DNA of 64,000 nucleotides from Trissonchulus latispiculum (lineage: Eukaryota > Nematoda > Enoplea > Enoplida > Ironidae): assembly GCA_030248195.1 (NCBI GenBank), contig JASAND010013532.1:45424-109423 (forward strand), in the 5' to 3' direction. A model generated the notes under the pieces. It was not told the DNA's origin. It ran no database searches and worked only from the letters and a program-made list of their open reading frames with translations. Position numbers and translations under genes: made by a program. Positions 23,055 to 34,135 of this stretch are shown piece by piece (position 1 is the stretch's first letter; each line of letters opens with the position of its first letter).

Positions 23055-25723
23055 ATGTCGGACTCGTCTCGCCCGCTTACTCGCTATTTGAAAAGACTTC
23101 GTGAAGAAACCGTTCGTCTTTTTTCGGAATTACCTCCAAATTCGCAGGCGCCAGAAGTTTCGGATAGTTTTTTGAACCGCCACTTTTTTCAAAAGTCTCC
23201 TGCAAATTTGGGGGGGCGACAGCATGGGAGGAAGGGGGGGATTGCCTCCCCCCAAAATTTACAAAATCCGACCCCTCCATACAGTTCAAATCCACCTCCC
23301 CCCCACCCCCACAAGTGGTGGTTTCTTCTCCACCTGGATCACAAAATTTAGGGGTACATTTTTCTGAACCTCCCCACCCCTAAATTTCTGAACCCCCCCA
23401 CCCCCAAATTTCTGAACCCCCACACCTACAAAATTCTGAACCTCCCCACCCCCAAATTTCTGAACCCCCCCCCACCCCCAAAATGCTGAACCCCCACACC
23501 TACAAAATTCTGAATCTTCCCACCCCCAAAATTTTGAACCTCCCCACCTCCAAAATTTTGAACCCCCCCATCCCCCAATTTTTCGTGGTGCTGTTCGACC
23601 CCCGACCCCTCCCCGGAATAGGCGCAGCCATTCCGCTTCTAGGGGACGGTCGTTAGGAGAAATGTCTCGGGGGGATATAAACTTTTCGGGGGCTTTAATG
23701 AATACGTGGGGTTCTCCAGCAGTTGGGGAACCAGTGGGACAAAATTTTGGGGGAGAATCATGTAGGGACCGGAGAGAAACCTCAGTGCAGGTGTTGAGGG
23801 GACCAATTTCCGGCCCATCCCAGATTGTGTCTCAGTTCGCTTCCCCTCTAAACGAAAATTTGGGTAATCTAGGGGCGGGTAAATTACCCACCCCCGCCCC
23901 CAAAAATCCAGTGGACCAAAATTCCGAAAATTCAAATTTTCGTCGGGATTTTGATAATTTTATTTCGCCTCGTTTTGACGTTGTTCAGAGTACCCAAAGT
24001 GTTCTTTCTGCTATGGGGTTGCAAAGCGGGGCGGCCCCTAATGGTGTATCTGGGCCGTTGTCCGGGCAAGCCAGAGAGGGACCCCCCTTCCCCAACAATC
24101 TCAAAATTTACTTCTACCCTCAAATACTTTGGGAAATGGGGCGGCCCCTAATGGTGCGTCTGGGCTGTTGTCCGGGCAAGCCGGAGAGGGACCCTCCCTT
24201 TCCCAACAAATTCAAAATTCACCCTTTCCTCCAAATTATTACCTCCCCCAAACTTCCCAAGGTGGGGCTGCAGCTCCTCCTCCCCAACGTACGTATTCTC
24301 TCCGGTCTCCTCAGGGTCCGCCCGGTGTTGACGGGACACTCTCCCGGCAGGTCGGAAACGGCTCCTGCCCCCCTCCATGGATTTAAATTTTTCACAAAAT
24401 TTTGGGCAAAATGTTTCGGGTCCGTCTGGCGTTGTCGGGACACTCTCCCGGCGGGTCGAAAACGGGATCCCTCCACCCCCTACTGGACCAAATTTTCAGC
24501 AAAATTTCGGGGAAAACGTTGCTCATTCAGAAAACGGGTCCGTCTATAATTCTGCGAACAGTCAAAATTCGGGTATTTTGTCTGAAGGGGGAGGTTCAAA
24601 CCATAACACCCCCGCATCATATATGGAGCAGAATTTTGGTGGGGGGTACCACCCCCCAGAGCCCAATTACCTACCCAATACCCAAATTCCATATAGCATT
24701 CCAGCGGCCTCGGTGGCAGATTTTCAGAAAAATACGTACGTACCGCCGGTAAATTCTCAAGCCCCTCAGTTGCCTCATTTGGGCGGGCATGTCATTCCCC
24801 GTGACAATACGGAAATCCCCTACCAAATCGAGCTACGGCTACTTCTCACATTTCGGTACATTGCACTCCAGTTTGCACCGGGAGTCCCTCCGCACCAAAA
24901 TTACATCATACACGGCCTCCCCCCCCCTTTACCAGTTCCCCACCCCAGTACTCAAAATCCCCCTCTGGCTTCTCCGAGTCGCTTAACTCAGCGTAGTTGC
25001 GTAAATGATCAGGACCCCAAATATTTTCCGATTCTCCCCCGTTCTTATGGACAACATTTGTATGAAGGTGCTCAACTTGCAGCCCCTGACCCGCATCAGC
25101 AGCAAATTCCTCAACTTTGTTATCAACCCCCCAATGAACAGTTTCCAGAGGGGCAATACTTTATACGTACACCCGCAAATTTTGAACATGACCGGTTGGA
25201 ACAGCAGGTTTTTCAGAATCCGGTCATTGCGGAACTAGACAGGAACCATTTGTGGGAGGGGTCCCAACCCAATCTTCCACCCCTCCGGGTACCGCCATAT
25301 TTACCTCAACAGGCTCCTGAAAATCCATATTACATGGCAGATATGGTTGCCTCCCATGCTTGTGCGACTGACTATGTATCTCAAAACCGCCCCTTTACCC
25401 CTAGCGAGACCTCCCAGCAGCGGGGACTACACTCGTCTGTGTCCTCCTTATGGGAAGGCAAGGACGCGGTGCCCCCCCTGCCGGACAGGAACCTCCGGGG
25501 GGCAACCCCCCCCCCCCAGAATTCGGCACCTACCACTCTTCCGCCAGTTTCTAGTTCACAACAGGTATGTACGTACATACCGCCACCTCTCCAACCATCA
25601 CTCTCTCCCCCTCCCCCGGGGCCTCCTCCTACCCCCTCATCTTTTTCGAATCAAAGTTCTCATACGGTGCATACCGTGGGGAAAGTCAAAAACGCCCAAA
25701 AATTCGCGTCACCCTACCCCTGA
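23055..25723 (+). CDS. Leader region: Pro-rich gag extension or separate upstream ORF (frame-disrupted)
   Basis: ATG at 23055 (MSDSSRPLTRYLKRLREETV) starts 18 nt after the primer binding site. The region stays open in shifting frames to TGA 25721-25723: 23055-23351, then 23662-24549, then 24377-25723. Composition is extreme in Pro, Gly, Asn and Gln. A peptide motif of the form VSGPLSGQAREGPPF is repeated (about 24040, 24150, 24320, 24430) and recurs in the pre-RT linker at about 29060-29150. The last frame ends four bases before the gag ATG at 25728 (TGAAACCATG), so it may be a separate ORF or an extension of gag interrupted by frameshifts. Function unknown; a disordered structural or RNA-binding region is plausible. 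Confidence 0.45.
23346..23580 (+). repeat. C-rich tandem repeat in the leader region
   Basis: About nine units of 24-29 bp built on CTGAACCCCCCCACCCCCAA plus ATTT. It interrupts the reading frame of the leader region. Length variation of C runs makes it prone to slippage. Confidence 0.75.
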
Positions 25724-25727
25724 AACC

Positions 25728-28187
25728 ATGCAACCAACGGACATTTCTGTCCCCAAATTTGATACTAGTCTTTTTCGGTATTATCTCGAAGTTTTAAGGG
25801 AGGTCCCTCGTTACGACCCAAAATAGGCTTATTTTGAGGATTGGCTTCCCCAATTCGAATCGGCCGTGGCGGTTCATGCGGTCACGGAGAGCCAGTGGGG
25901 GCGCCTTCTCTGGAACAAACTCTCCGGAAAAGCTCAAATTTTCGCCTCCCGTTGTGGCCCACAGGTCGTAGAGTCATATACCGGTTTTCTTGAATTGATA
26001 AAATCTCAATTTCCGAAACCTCAACTTTCTTTACGTGACAGATTTTCTGCTTTTGCTCATCGAAAACAGCTTCACAATGAATCTGTTCGTCACTATATAT
26101 CAGAATTGCAAGCTATGGCCCTTGACCTGTGGGACACCCAGGAGGAAAGGGAAGAACAGTGTGTTCAACAACTCTTCGCCGGAGTCCATGACAAATTCGC
26201 GCTTGCACTGGCCTCCCTCTACCAGAGTGAACGCCCGACCATGCAGGATGTGCGTCGCATCATTGACCGTCTGGAGTCTCGTAAAGCCAGGGCTCCGGAG
26301 GGCGACACCTTATCATATGATTTGCCTATTTACTATGTCGAAGAAGGCGGTTCTGATAATAGACCTCGGAACCAAAAAACTTCAGATTCAACCTCTTAGG
26401 CAAATCTGGAAGTAGCTGCCTCCCGCCTTGGTTTCCGAGAGATGAAGGACTGGTTTGAGCAACACATCCAAGAAGCTTTAGCTAAGTGGGAGGAAGAAAA
26501 ACGTAAGAAATTTTCCGCCCCTTGTAGATATTGTAAAAAGCGGGGTCACCCTCCCGAAAAATGTTGGGAAAGATATCCCTCCAAAGCCCCTCCTGACTAC
26601 AAACCTCGCCCCCTCCCGGAACGAATTGACCACGTTTCTTACAACCAGTCGCGTTATTCTCCTCAATATCAGGCACCAGCGAACCAACAACAGGCACCCC
26701 AAGCCTCGGTTCAAAATTTTCACCCCACTCCTGCTCAAACTCAAAATGTTTCTCCAACTCCGTATCAGCGTATTGTCATGGCAAATGCTGGTATTCCAGA
26801 GTTGTCACAAAATTTTGTACCTGCGTCGGATTCGGAAGAGGGAGCTCAAGCTGCCCCTCCCTCGGGCGGGTCAGCTCCCCCTTCCACCGGAGTCACCTTA
26901 CAGCAGGCAAATCAGATGTTTAGGCAATTTCAAGTTTCTATGGTGTCGGCCCGGCCAGGTGGCGGTCCTGCTCCGTGGGGGGAGGGGCCCCTCCAGTCTA
27001 GTCCAGAGGCACTTTCGATTTCCACTGAGCTTGATTCTCGACATCTTGATCTGTCAATGTCAGAAGCCCAATTGTCTAGTGTTTTCTCAAAAGTAGTTCA
27101 TAATTTGACTCATCTACAGGCAATTCATCGAGATACGTATAATTTTATGCAAGAATATCACCATGCTTTGTCTAATCAAATGCGTGAAATGGCTCTTTTA
27201 TTGAAACGTTTATGTCTTAACCAATTGGAATACGATTCGACCATGTTCGTCGAAAAACACCCACCTCCTACCTGGGCTGCGGGTTTTTCTCCGGTTCTCG
27301 GGGGGATGCCCCCTCCCCAGTCAGTACAGGCACAGAGTGTCTCAGTGGCCACGGAGACGGAACAGCCTACCGTTATTGACACCTTACAGGATAAGGAAAG
27401 CCCTGTTTCAGGTCATCTAGCTTCCGTAGCCGTGACTCCGGGGGCCTCCGCCGGAATTGAATCCGAACAGGTATTAGCGGCAGCGGACAATATGCCCGCT
27501 ATTTTAGTAACATCTGGGGCCGCAAGAATTTTGGCAATTATAGATTCCGGGGCCTCGATTTCTATCATTAGTCCCCGAACAGTACAAAGAATCTTGGCCA
27601 GTGGGGCGGAGGTTCGTTTTGACCACCATGATCCCATTACTGCCGTCACTTCAAACAATGCTCCCCTAAAAATTTCGGCCAAAGTTTTTGTTATTTTTAC
27701 AGTGGGGTGCAAAGAATATGGTTGGTCTTTTCATATGGCACCCGAATTCTATCGAGATATGTTAATTGGCACCGATTTTATGAAAATGTTTCAGTGGGAT
27801 TTATTGTTTTCTTCCAATGAGGTTAACATGCAAGGCATACGCCATCCCCTACTTTCAGCGGTTTATATTCGTTCCGAATTTTTAGCAAATTGGTGTGACG
27901 AAACTCCGGCAGTGATGGCAGTAGACGTGGTGGTACCTCCCACCTCGGAGGTTTGGGCTCAAGCTCGGACCTCCTCTGCTGTTCGGGGCCCATTGTGCTT
28001 TTTCGACCCTATGGAATCTTTATTGTCCGAACATAAAGTCCTGCCCTATGGTTCAAATTTTGGAAAACTTTTTCGAACTTTTAATGGTAAACCCAACCCC
28101 ATCTCCGATCACAATTCCACGGGCGACAGTACTCAGGTCGGTTACTCCCGTGCGGGATTATTCCACCCGGGAACCTGTTTTGTGTGA
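25728..28187 (+). pseudogene. gag (capsid, zinc knuckle) and protease, two in-frame TAG codons
   Basis: One frame runs from ATG 25728 to TGA 28187, interrupted only by TAG at 25824-25826 and 26397-26399. Between them lies a Retrotrans_gag-type capsid domain (WNKLSGKAQIF..., FSAFAHRKQLHNESVRHYIS). After the second TAG comes a CCHC knuckle, CRYCKKRGHPPEKC (CX2CX4HX4C), at about 26523. Then follow a long Pro/Gln linker and a retropepsin-like aspartic protease with active site IIDSGASISII at about 27538 and MLIGTDFM at about 27760. The protease C-terminus (NPTPSPITIPRATVL) is in the +1 frame from about 28048, so a frameshift lies between 28050 and 28180. Both stops have the form TAG-GC; each is one C-to-T change from CAG. 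Suppression cannot be excluded, but decay is simpler. Confidence 0.8.
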
Positions 28188-28254
28188 CCTCAATATTTTC
28201 ACTCCAGCTCAAGTCCATTTGGATGAATTTGCACGCGATTTGCATTTTGCGGTT

Positions 28255-28985
28255 GACGGACGTATGGGGGACCCTCCACTCCGGGAAGGTTCTCCATTCG
28301 ACCCATATCTACAGCAAAAGGCTCAAGACGATCAACAAATTGTGTTTCAGTGCCATGAAGAAAATATGGACTGGAGGGGTAAGCCACCCCTAGAAGAGGA
28401 AAATTCGGAACTAGAAATTGTGAAAGAAAATACCACCCTAGCAAAGGCATTGTCCACTCCCCCAGAACCTCAAAAAATTTCAAAAGAGGGGGTAGCCTCC
28501 CCCTCATCAAGCCAGACAATTGTTTTAAAACCTTCTTTAATTCCTCCAGAACAAGCAGCACCTTTACCTGAAAATTTGAAAAGACCTTTTCCGTTAGTTT
28601 CAGTTAGCTTTTCGCCGTTGATGCACGTATGGGGGACCCTCCACTCCGGGAAGGTTCTCCATTCGATCCGTATCTACGGCAAAAGGCTCAAGACGACCAG
28701 CAAATTGTGTTTCAATGTCATGAAGAAAACATGGATTCAAATATTTTTTCAAAAGAGGGGGTAGGCCACCCCCTAGAAGAAGAGAATTTGGAATTAGAAG
28801 TTGTCAAAGAAAATACCACCCTAGCAAAGGCTTTGTCGACTCCCCCAGAACCTCAAAAAATTTCAAAAGAGGGGGTAGCCTCCCCCTCATCAGGTCAGAC
28901 AGCTGTTTTGAAACCTTCTTTAATTCCTTCCGAACAATTAGCACCTTTACCTGAAAATTTGAAAAGACCTTTTCCGTTAGTTTCA
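28255..28985 (+). repeat. Tandem duplication in the pre-RT linker
   Basis: About 28255-28613 and 28620-28985 are direct copies offset by 365 bp (landmark ATGGGGGACCCTCCACTCCG at 28264 and 28629). Because 365 is not a multiple of three, the frame changes between copies. Each copy encodes MGDPPLREGSPFDPYL and an acidic Pro-rich tract. Confidence 0.9.
28478..28877 (+). repeat. Three internal copies of the polypurine tract
   Basis: Exact 17-base copies of the 3' polypurine tract at 28478-28494, 28747-28763 and 28861-28877. At 28478 and 28861 it is read as SKEGVA in the linker. Confidence 0.9.
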
Positions 28986-30227
28986 GTGGGGTTTTCTGAC
29001 CAGCTCCAGTACTGGGTTGAAGATTCCCCAAAATCGCAGGAGGACGTTTCTTCCGGGGGAGGTTGTCTGGGCCGTTGTCCGGGCGGCTCTCCTGGGGAAC
29101 CCCCTGGTGTGTCTGGGCTGTTGTCCGGGCAAGCCAGTGGGGAGTCCACCGTTCCTGCGTTTTCGGAGAATTTGGCGGAGGAAGAGGAGTGTGAAGCTTT
29201 TGAACCTGGGCCCCGGGTCCCGGTGAAATTTACAAGACAAATACATCCGGGCGATCCCGGATATACGTATTTTACACGCCAGCAATTACTTGAAATGTCA
29301 ACTCAGGAAAATTCTTCTTCTGGGGAGGCAGCCTCTCCGGAAAAGGGGGGCGCCTCCAATAATTTAACTGAAATTGTAAATTCTCCTGCTTTTGCGGAAG
29401 CAGAAAAAATCAAACTTGCCGATTGTTGCCTGACGCGGAGGAAGCAACGCAGGCTGAAACTTATGATTTTGAATTTTCCAAATATCTGGGACGCAGCCGG
29501 AGGCTGTGGAAAAACCGAAATCGATTATCACTATATTGAAATTGAACCCGGAAAACGTCCTATCAAAGCACGGTCGTATAATGTGAACCCTGCACAAAGG
29601 CAAATTATAGACGAGAAACTCGCGGCATGGTTGGAACAGGGACTCATACAGCCTTCCCGGAGCCCTTGGGCTTCTCCCATCATTCTGGTCGCCAAAAAGG
29701 ACGGGGACTGGAGATTATGTGTTGATTATCGGAAATTGAACGCAATCCCGAAAAAGGATTGCTACCCCATCCCCTACATTCACGGACTTTTCGAGGCAAT
29801 TTTGGGCCATTCTATTTTTTCTAAATTAGATCTGGCCTCCGGTTTCCACCAAATCCCTATTTACCCTCCGGACCGAGAAAAAACGGCCTTTATCACCCAT
29901 TCCGGGCTGTATGAGTTCAAGGTTATGCCGTTCGGTTTGTGCAATGCTCCGTCAACTTTTCAGCGCATTATAGATCGCATCATGGAAGGGTTCACGGTTT
30001 ATATTGATGACATTTTGATATCTAGTGCTTCTGAATTTGATCATTTAGATAAACTTCTTGAAATTTTCTTGCGTTGTTCAAGAGAGCGCGTCATTTTGAA
30101 ATTGTCAAAATGTGAATTTGCAAAATCTTCTATGCCCTTTTTGGTCATGTTTTGTCCGCCTCCGGGATCTCCACGGATCCGGAGAAAACTCGCGTTGTCA
30201 AGAATTTTTCTGTCCCACAAACTGTGA
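28629..30227 (+). pseudogene. pol: linker and reverse transcriptase
   Basis: A 532-residue frame. Its C-terminal half is a Ty3/gypsy RT with YRKLNAIPKKDCYPIP, FSKLDLASGFHQIPIYP, FKVMPFGLCNAPSTFQR and catalytic VYIDDILI. The N-terminal half contains the second copy of the linker duplication and a GLLSGQASGE peptide shared with the leader region. The frame breaks at about 30140 at a TTTTTGG run, where one base appears to be missing before the RNase H connection, and ends spuriously at 30227. The protein would make cDNA from the element RNA. The break makes this copy inactive unless it is an assembly error. Confidence 0.88.
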
Positions 30228-31975
30228 AAGATGTCCAAAGTTTTCTGGGTTTAGCGGGGTATTACAGGCGGTTCGTTCCAAACTTTTCCAAAATTGCTCA
30301 CCCCCTAAACTCTTTACTTAAAAAGGATGCAGAATTTGTCTGGTCTAGTGCCTGTCAAGCGGCATTTGAAACCCTAAAGGAAAAGTTGATCACGGCTCCT
30401 GTATTGGTGTATCCGGACTTTTCAAAGCGGTTCACCTTGGCCACGGATGCCAGCTTTTTAGGTATTGCAGCCGTCCTACAGCAAACTGATGACCAAGGTA
30501 AATTCCATCAGGTTGCATATGCCGCCCGGGCGCTGACCACAGCAGAAAAGAATTATCACGTAACTGAATTGGAAGCCCTGGCTATTTTCTTCGGGATCTC
30601 GTATTTTCAACATTATTTGATTTTATATGAATTTGACGTTATAACTGATCACAAAGCACTTGAATATATGTTGGGCGACCAAGTGGTACCAAAAACTGCC
30701 CTTGGTCGAATAGCCCGGTGGAGGGCCTTTCTACGCTCTTTTCGGTTTCGGGTAATTCAGCGCCCGGGTGTCACGAATGGTGCTCCGGATGCACTGTCTC
30801 GAAATCCTCCTGAGATACCTGGTTCTTTTGCGGACCACCCTAAAATTCCAGAATTTCTTTTCGCAATTACGAACATGGAGGACGAATATGAGGGCCCTGA
30901 GTACCCGCTGGCATCCGAGGCCGGAGTCGAAATTTGGAAACAAGCTCTGCAGTCGGACACCTTTACAGCCAATATGTTGAAATTTTTACAGGATAAAACC
31001 CTTCCACAAGATCCTGTGGAGGCATATGCTGTACGTAAAACTTCCTCGGACTATTATATTGAAAATGAAATTTTACACCGGAGGCTTAAGTTCAAACGCC
31101 GTGATCCCCTAAAATTGATAGTAGTCCCCCGGGATTGTCGCAAATATGTATTTGATGAATGTCACAATACACTGTTTGGTGGATGTCACAATGGGAGGGA
31201 CCGTACATTGGGAATGATCTCCGGAAAATATTTTTGGGAAACTTTAACTCAGGATGTAAACCGGTATTTGGATTTATGTCAAGTTTGTGCTGCATGTAAT
31301 CCCGGACCTCGCAAAAAGCAGGCCTGGATGCGTTTCTTCACTCCCGTAGAAGCCCCTTTTGAGAGGCTCTCCATGGATGTCATGCACGCCCCACCCACTT
31401 CCTCTGGAAATTCCAAGGTATTGGTTGTGGTCGATTTTCTGACGCGTTGGGGTTGGGCTTTTCCTATGCCAAATGAACAAACTCAAACGATTGCTAAAAC
31501 TTTTGCTGAAAATATTATCGCGGTTCACGGAGCTCCTAGAGAAATTCTAACGGACAAGGGTACTCCTTTTTGTTCTGCTTTAATGGAATCTTTGTGCAAA
31601 CTTTTGGGGACTAAAAAGGTACGTACTACCGCTTACCACCCTCAAACCAATGGGGCGTGCGAAAGACTGAATGGAACCTTAAAGAGACTTCTACGGAAAG
31701 CAATTTTAGGATTTAATAAGGAATGGGATGAGGTAATTCCGTGGGTTTTGTTTGCCTACCGCTCTACTCCCCATGCCTCTACCGGAGAATCCCCTTATTA
31801 TTTACTTTTTGGTCAAGATCCCCGGTTATTTTCTCAAAATTTACTCAGTCGCAAGGACCCACTTGTTAAAGAATTTACCCCTTCTTACGTAGAAGATTTA
31901 CGTGAAAAATTGCAGTATTCTCGTCAAATTCTCAAAGAATATACCTGGGAAGTTTTAAGAAAAACGTCGAGCTAG
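30152..31975 (+). pseudogene. pol: RNase H and integrase core
   Basis: Continues RT in a different frame. The connection segment is FLGLAGYYRRFVPNFSKIAH. RNase H shows LATDASFLGIAAVLQ, a TELEAL glutamate and the TDHKAL aspartate. An HHCC integrase zinc-binding region (CHNTLFGG..., DLCQVCAAC) and the DD35E core follow (LSMDVMHAPP, ILTDKGTPFC, HPQTNGACERLNG). All catalytic acidic residues are visible. The frame is lost at about 31950, and the ORF ends in TAG at 31975. Confidence 0.9.
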
Positions 31976-32210
31976 TTATGACGCAAAAACTAAAGTTGTC
32001 GAGTATAAAGAAAACATGTTGGTTTGGAAAGACGTTTCTCAGGCGAACATTCCCCGGGAAGCCAGTCGGAAATACCTCCCAATGTTTCAAGGTCCCTACC
32101 GTATCATAAAAGTGGTTTCTCCCACTAATGTTGAAATTTTGTCTACACATCGTTCGGATGCTACCCCGGAATTGATCAATGTAAACCGTTTAAAACCTTT
32201 CTATTCATAA
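31976..32210 (+). pseudogene. pol: integrase C-terminal GPY/F module
   Basis: The reading frame resumes as KVVEYKENMLVWKDVSQ and reaches FQGPYRIIKV, the GPY/F chromodomain-like module of Ty3/gypsy integrases, then INVNRLKPFYS and TAA at 32208-32210. No chromodomain follows. This marks the normal end of pol. Confidence 0.85.
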
Positions 32211-32604
32211 CTTATTCCATCTTTTGCCCGGTTAATTTTCCCTCTCCTTGAATTTTATTTTTCTAAATTCTTAGAAGTTCGTTTATTTCAAACGAATCAA
32301 ATCCTTTATAAATCTATTCCCTCTGATTTCGCAAAAAGCTAGTGTCAATCTCAGTACTATTGCTTAACGTTTTATCTACTTTACTTAATATTTTCTTTTA
32401 TTTTTATACCTTTCGTATTTCCCTTTTACCCTCCTTATTTGTATTTTACTAATCTATTGTGTATGTTATGTAATTGTCTAGTTATTTCAGTACACGCTTG
32501 TTTTGCTTCTGTTGCCCTCTAGTCAGTGCCTTTGGCCGACTTCTGGAGAACGCTTTGGTAGGTTTTCAATAAACTTTTCTAATTCTTTTCTTATTTTTAG
32601 TACT
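32211..32604 (+). other. pol - block A spacer with splice-acceptor-like end
   Basis: T-rich non-coding spacer. It contains TTACTAATC (about 32445) and ends in TTTTCTTATTTTTAG at 32600, a strong pyrimidine tract plus AG, four bases before the ATG of block A. Confidence 0.5.
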
Positions 32605-33191
32605 ATGCCGTACGGGACAGCAAAATTTGGTAAGTCTAAAAAGGCACAACCCACCAAACGAGTGACCTTTACCCCTTTACCACCCGTGTCAGAGGGACCG
32701 GAGTACGAAATTCCAGCTGACGTTTGGCATCTCATAAAATCCAGTCAATTTGATCCTACGTGGGACACTATGCCGTTCCCACCGACACCTGGGTATAGAG
32801 TAATGGCGGGGGGGCACCCTCTGTACGAGAATCAAAAACACTTTTTGCCTTTGCGGTTGAGGATAAAAATTACCTTTCTCCTCCAGAACCTGTACCCTCT
32901 TCTATCTATTATGCAAAAGAATCTTCTCGAATGCAAAAAGTAGCGGCTTTATTTAATTGTTATCCTACTCCAGCCACTTTTGATCCGCCTAAACATCTTT
33001 TAGACTTGGGGGCATTCCCTATAACTTTAACTGAACCGGGTTTAACTACTCCTCCGGGATTAGTTGCTTATACTGACGTTCGCCACGCGCGATTTCAACT
33101 TGTAGATCCGAAATTTATACTTGAATGCCACTATCATAACATTGGTAGATCGCTTAGGGGAGAATTTCCACATCCTCCGCCAACAGAGTAA
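32605..33191 (+). pseudogene. Extra block A, unknown protein (one frameshift)
   Basis: ATG 32605 opens MPYGTAKFGKSKKAQPTKRV, a basic N-terminus, followed by Pro-rich sequence. The first frame runs to 32943, but past about 32850 the coherent sequence (AFAVEDKNYLSPPEP) is in the next frame and continues to TAG at 33189-33191. The total is about 195 residues. Late features are DPPKHLLDLGAFPITL and FILECHYHNIGRSLRGEF. The final ECHYH...RGEF faintly resembles the CxxC...RGEF tail of blocks C and D. No known domain, signal peptide or membrane segment. Confidence 0.5.
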
Positions 33192-33419
33192 TACGTATAC
33201 GTATACAGGTATAGTTTTGGTTTCACAGTTTATGTTCTATATTTACTTCTATGTTTTGTGTTCTAGGATTCTATACGTTATTGCGGGTTGTGCTCTTTCT
33301 GTGTGTCTGCTAGAATCTACTTTTCCCGCAAAATTCGGAAAAATTTTGAGGTTAGCGTAAATTTTTTTCTCTCCCTTAGCTTGGTTTTTATATACGTATT
33401 TTAGCAGTTGCATGTTATA

Positions 33420-33965
33420 ATGTCAACTTCTCGGAGAGTATGTTTTGACCCACGTCCGTGTAGATACGACTTCTCAAATGCTGGTCAACCAATGTATGTG
33501 TCACTCTGGGGCAAGGTTGCTCCGGGAGAACATCTTCCTCCGGTATCGGTTCCTCTGTATCAGGAATTGGAATTAGGTCCAGCGGTACCTTACCGTGGGG
33601 GGTGGGTCACCCCTGCAGATTTGCGCTATAAACATATTGCGGCTATGATTTTTGATCCTTTGGAATTAGACTTGCCTTCCTGTAAGAAATTTATTGAATT
33701 AGCCGCTCAATTCGGATATTTCGTGTTCCCGGCTTATTTTCAGCCTCCCTTGTATTTACGTGAAAAAGGTGCTCCTACTTTGTATATGTCATGTCCTTCG
33801 GCTCCTCTATTGGTAAAAAATGAACACGAAGTTATTTTACAGAGAGTATCTCCTTTAGTTTTGCTCCAAAAATTTACGGATGCTATGTCGTCTCCAACTT
33901 CTCCTGCCTCACCACCTCCTGGGCCTTTACTATATAACCCTACTCCGGAGGAAGATTCTGGTTAG
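33420..33965 (+). CDS. Extra block B, unknown protein (intact, 181 aa)
   Basis: ATG 33420 (MSTSRRVCFDPRPCRYDF) to TAG 33965, uninterrupted. It follows a TATTTTAG acceptor-like signal (33404). It contains a compact middle region (YKHIAAMIFDPLELDLPSCK, FIELAAQFGYFVFPAYFQPP) and a Ser/Pro C-terminal tail. No signal peptide, zinc motif or membrane helix. I do not recognise the family. An open frame of this length in an otherwise broken element suggests past selection. A structural or accessory role in the particle or RNA is possible but unproven. Confidence 0.6.
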   Translation: MSTSRRVCFDPRPCRYDFSNAGQPMYVSLWGKVAPGEHLPPVSVPLYQELELGPAVPYRGGWVTPADLRYKHIAAMIFDPLELDLPSCKKFIELAAQFGYFVFPAYFQPPLYLREKGAPTLYMSCPSAPLLVKNEHEVILQRVSPLVLLQKFTDAMSSPTSPASPPPGPLLYNPTPEEDSG

Positions 33966-34135
33966 GTAGTAGGATGTTTTGTGTTTTGCACGTCTTGTTA
34001 TGTGTTGTTTTTGTCATATTTATTACATATTTTTATTCTAGAAAGGTTACGTGTGTCCGGAAATTCTCCTTCAAGCGGATCAAAAGGTTGTTCGGTGGGT
34101 TATATATTTTTGTATTTTTAAGGTGTTTATGTACA

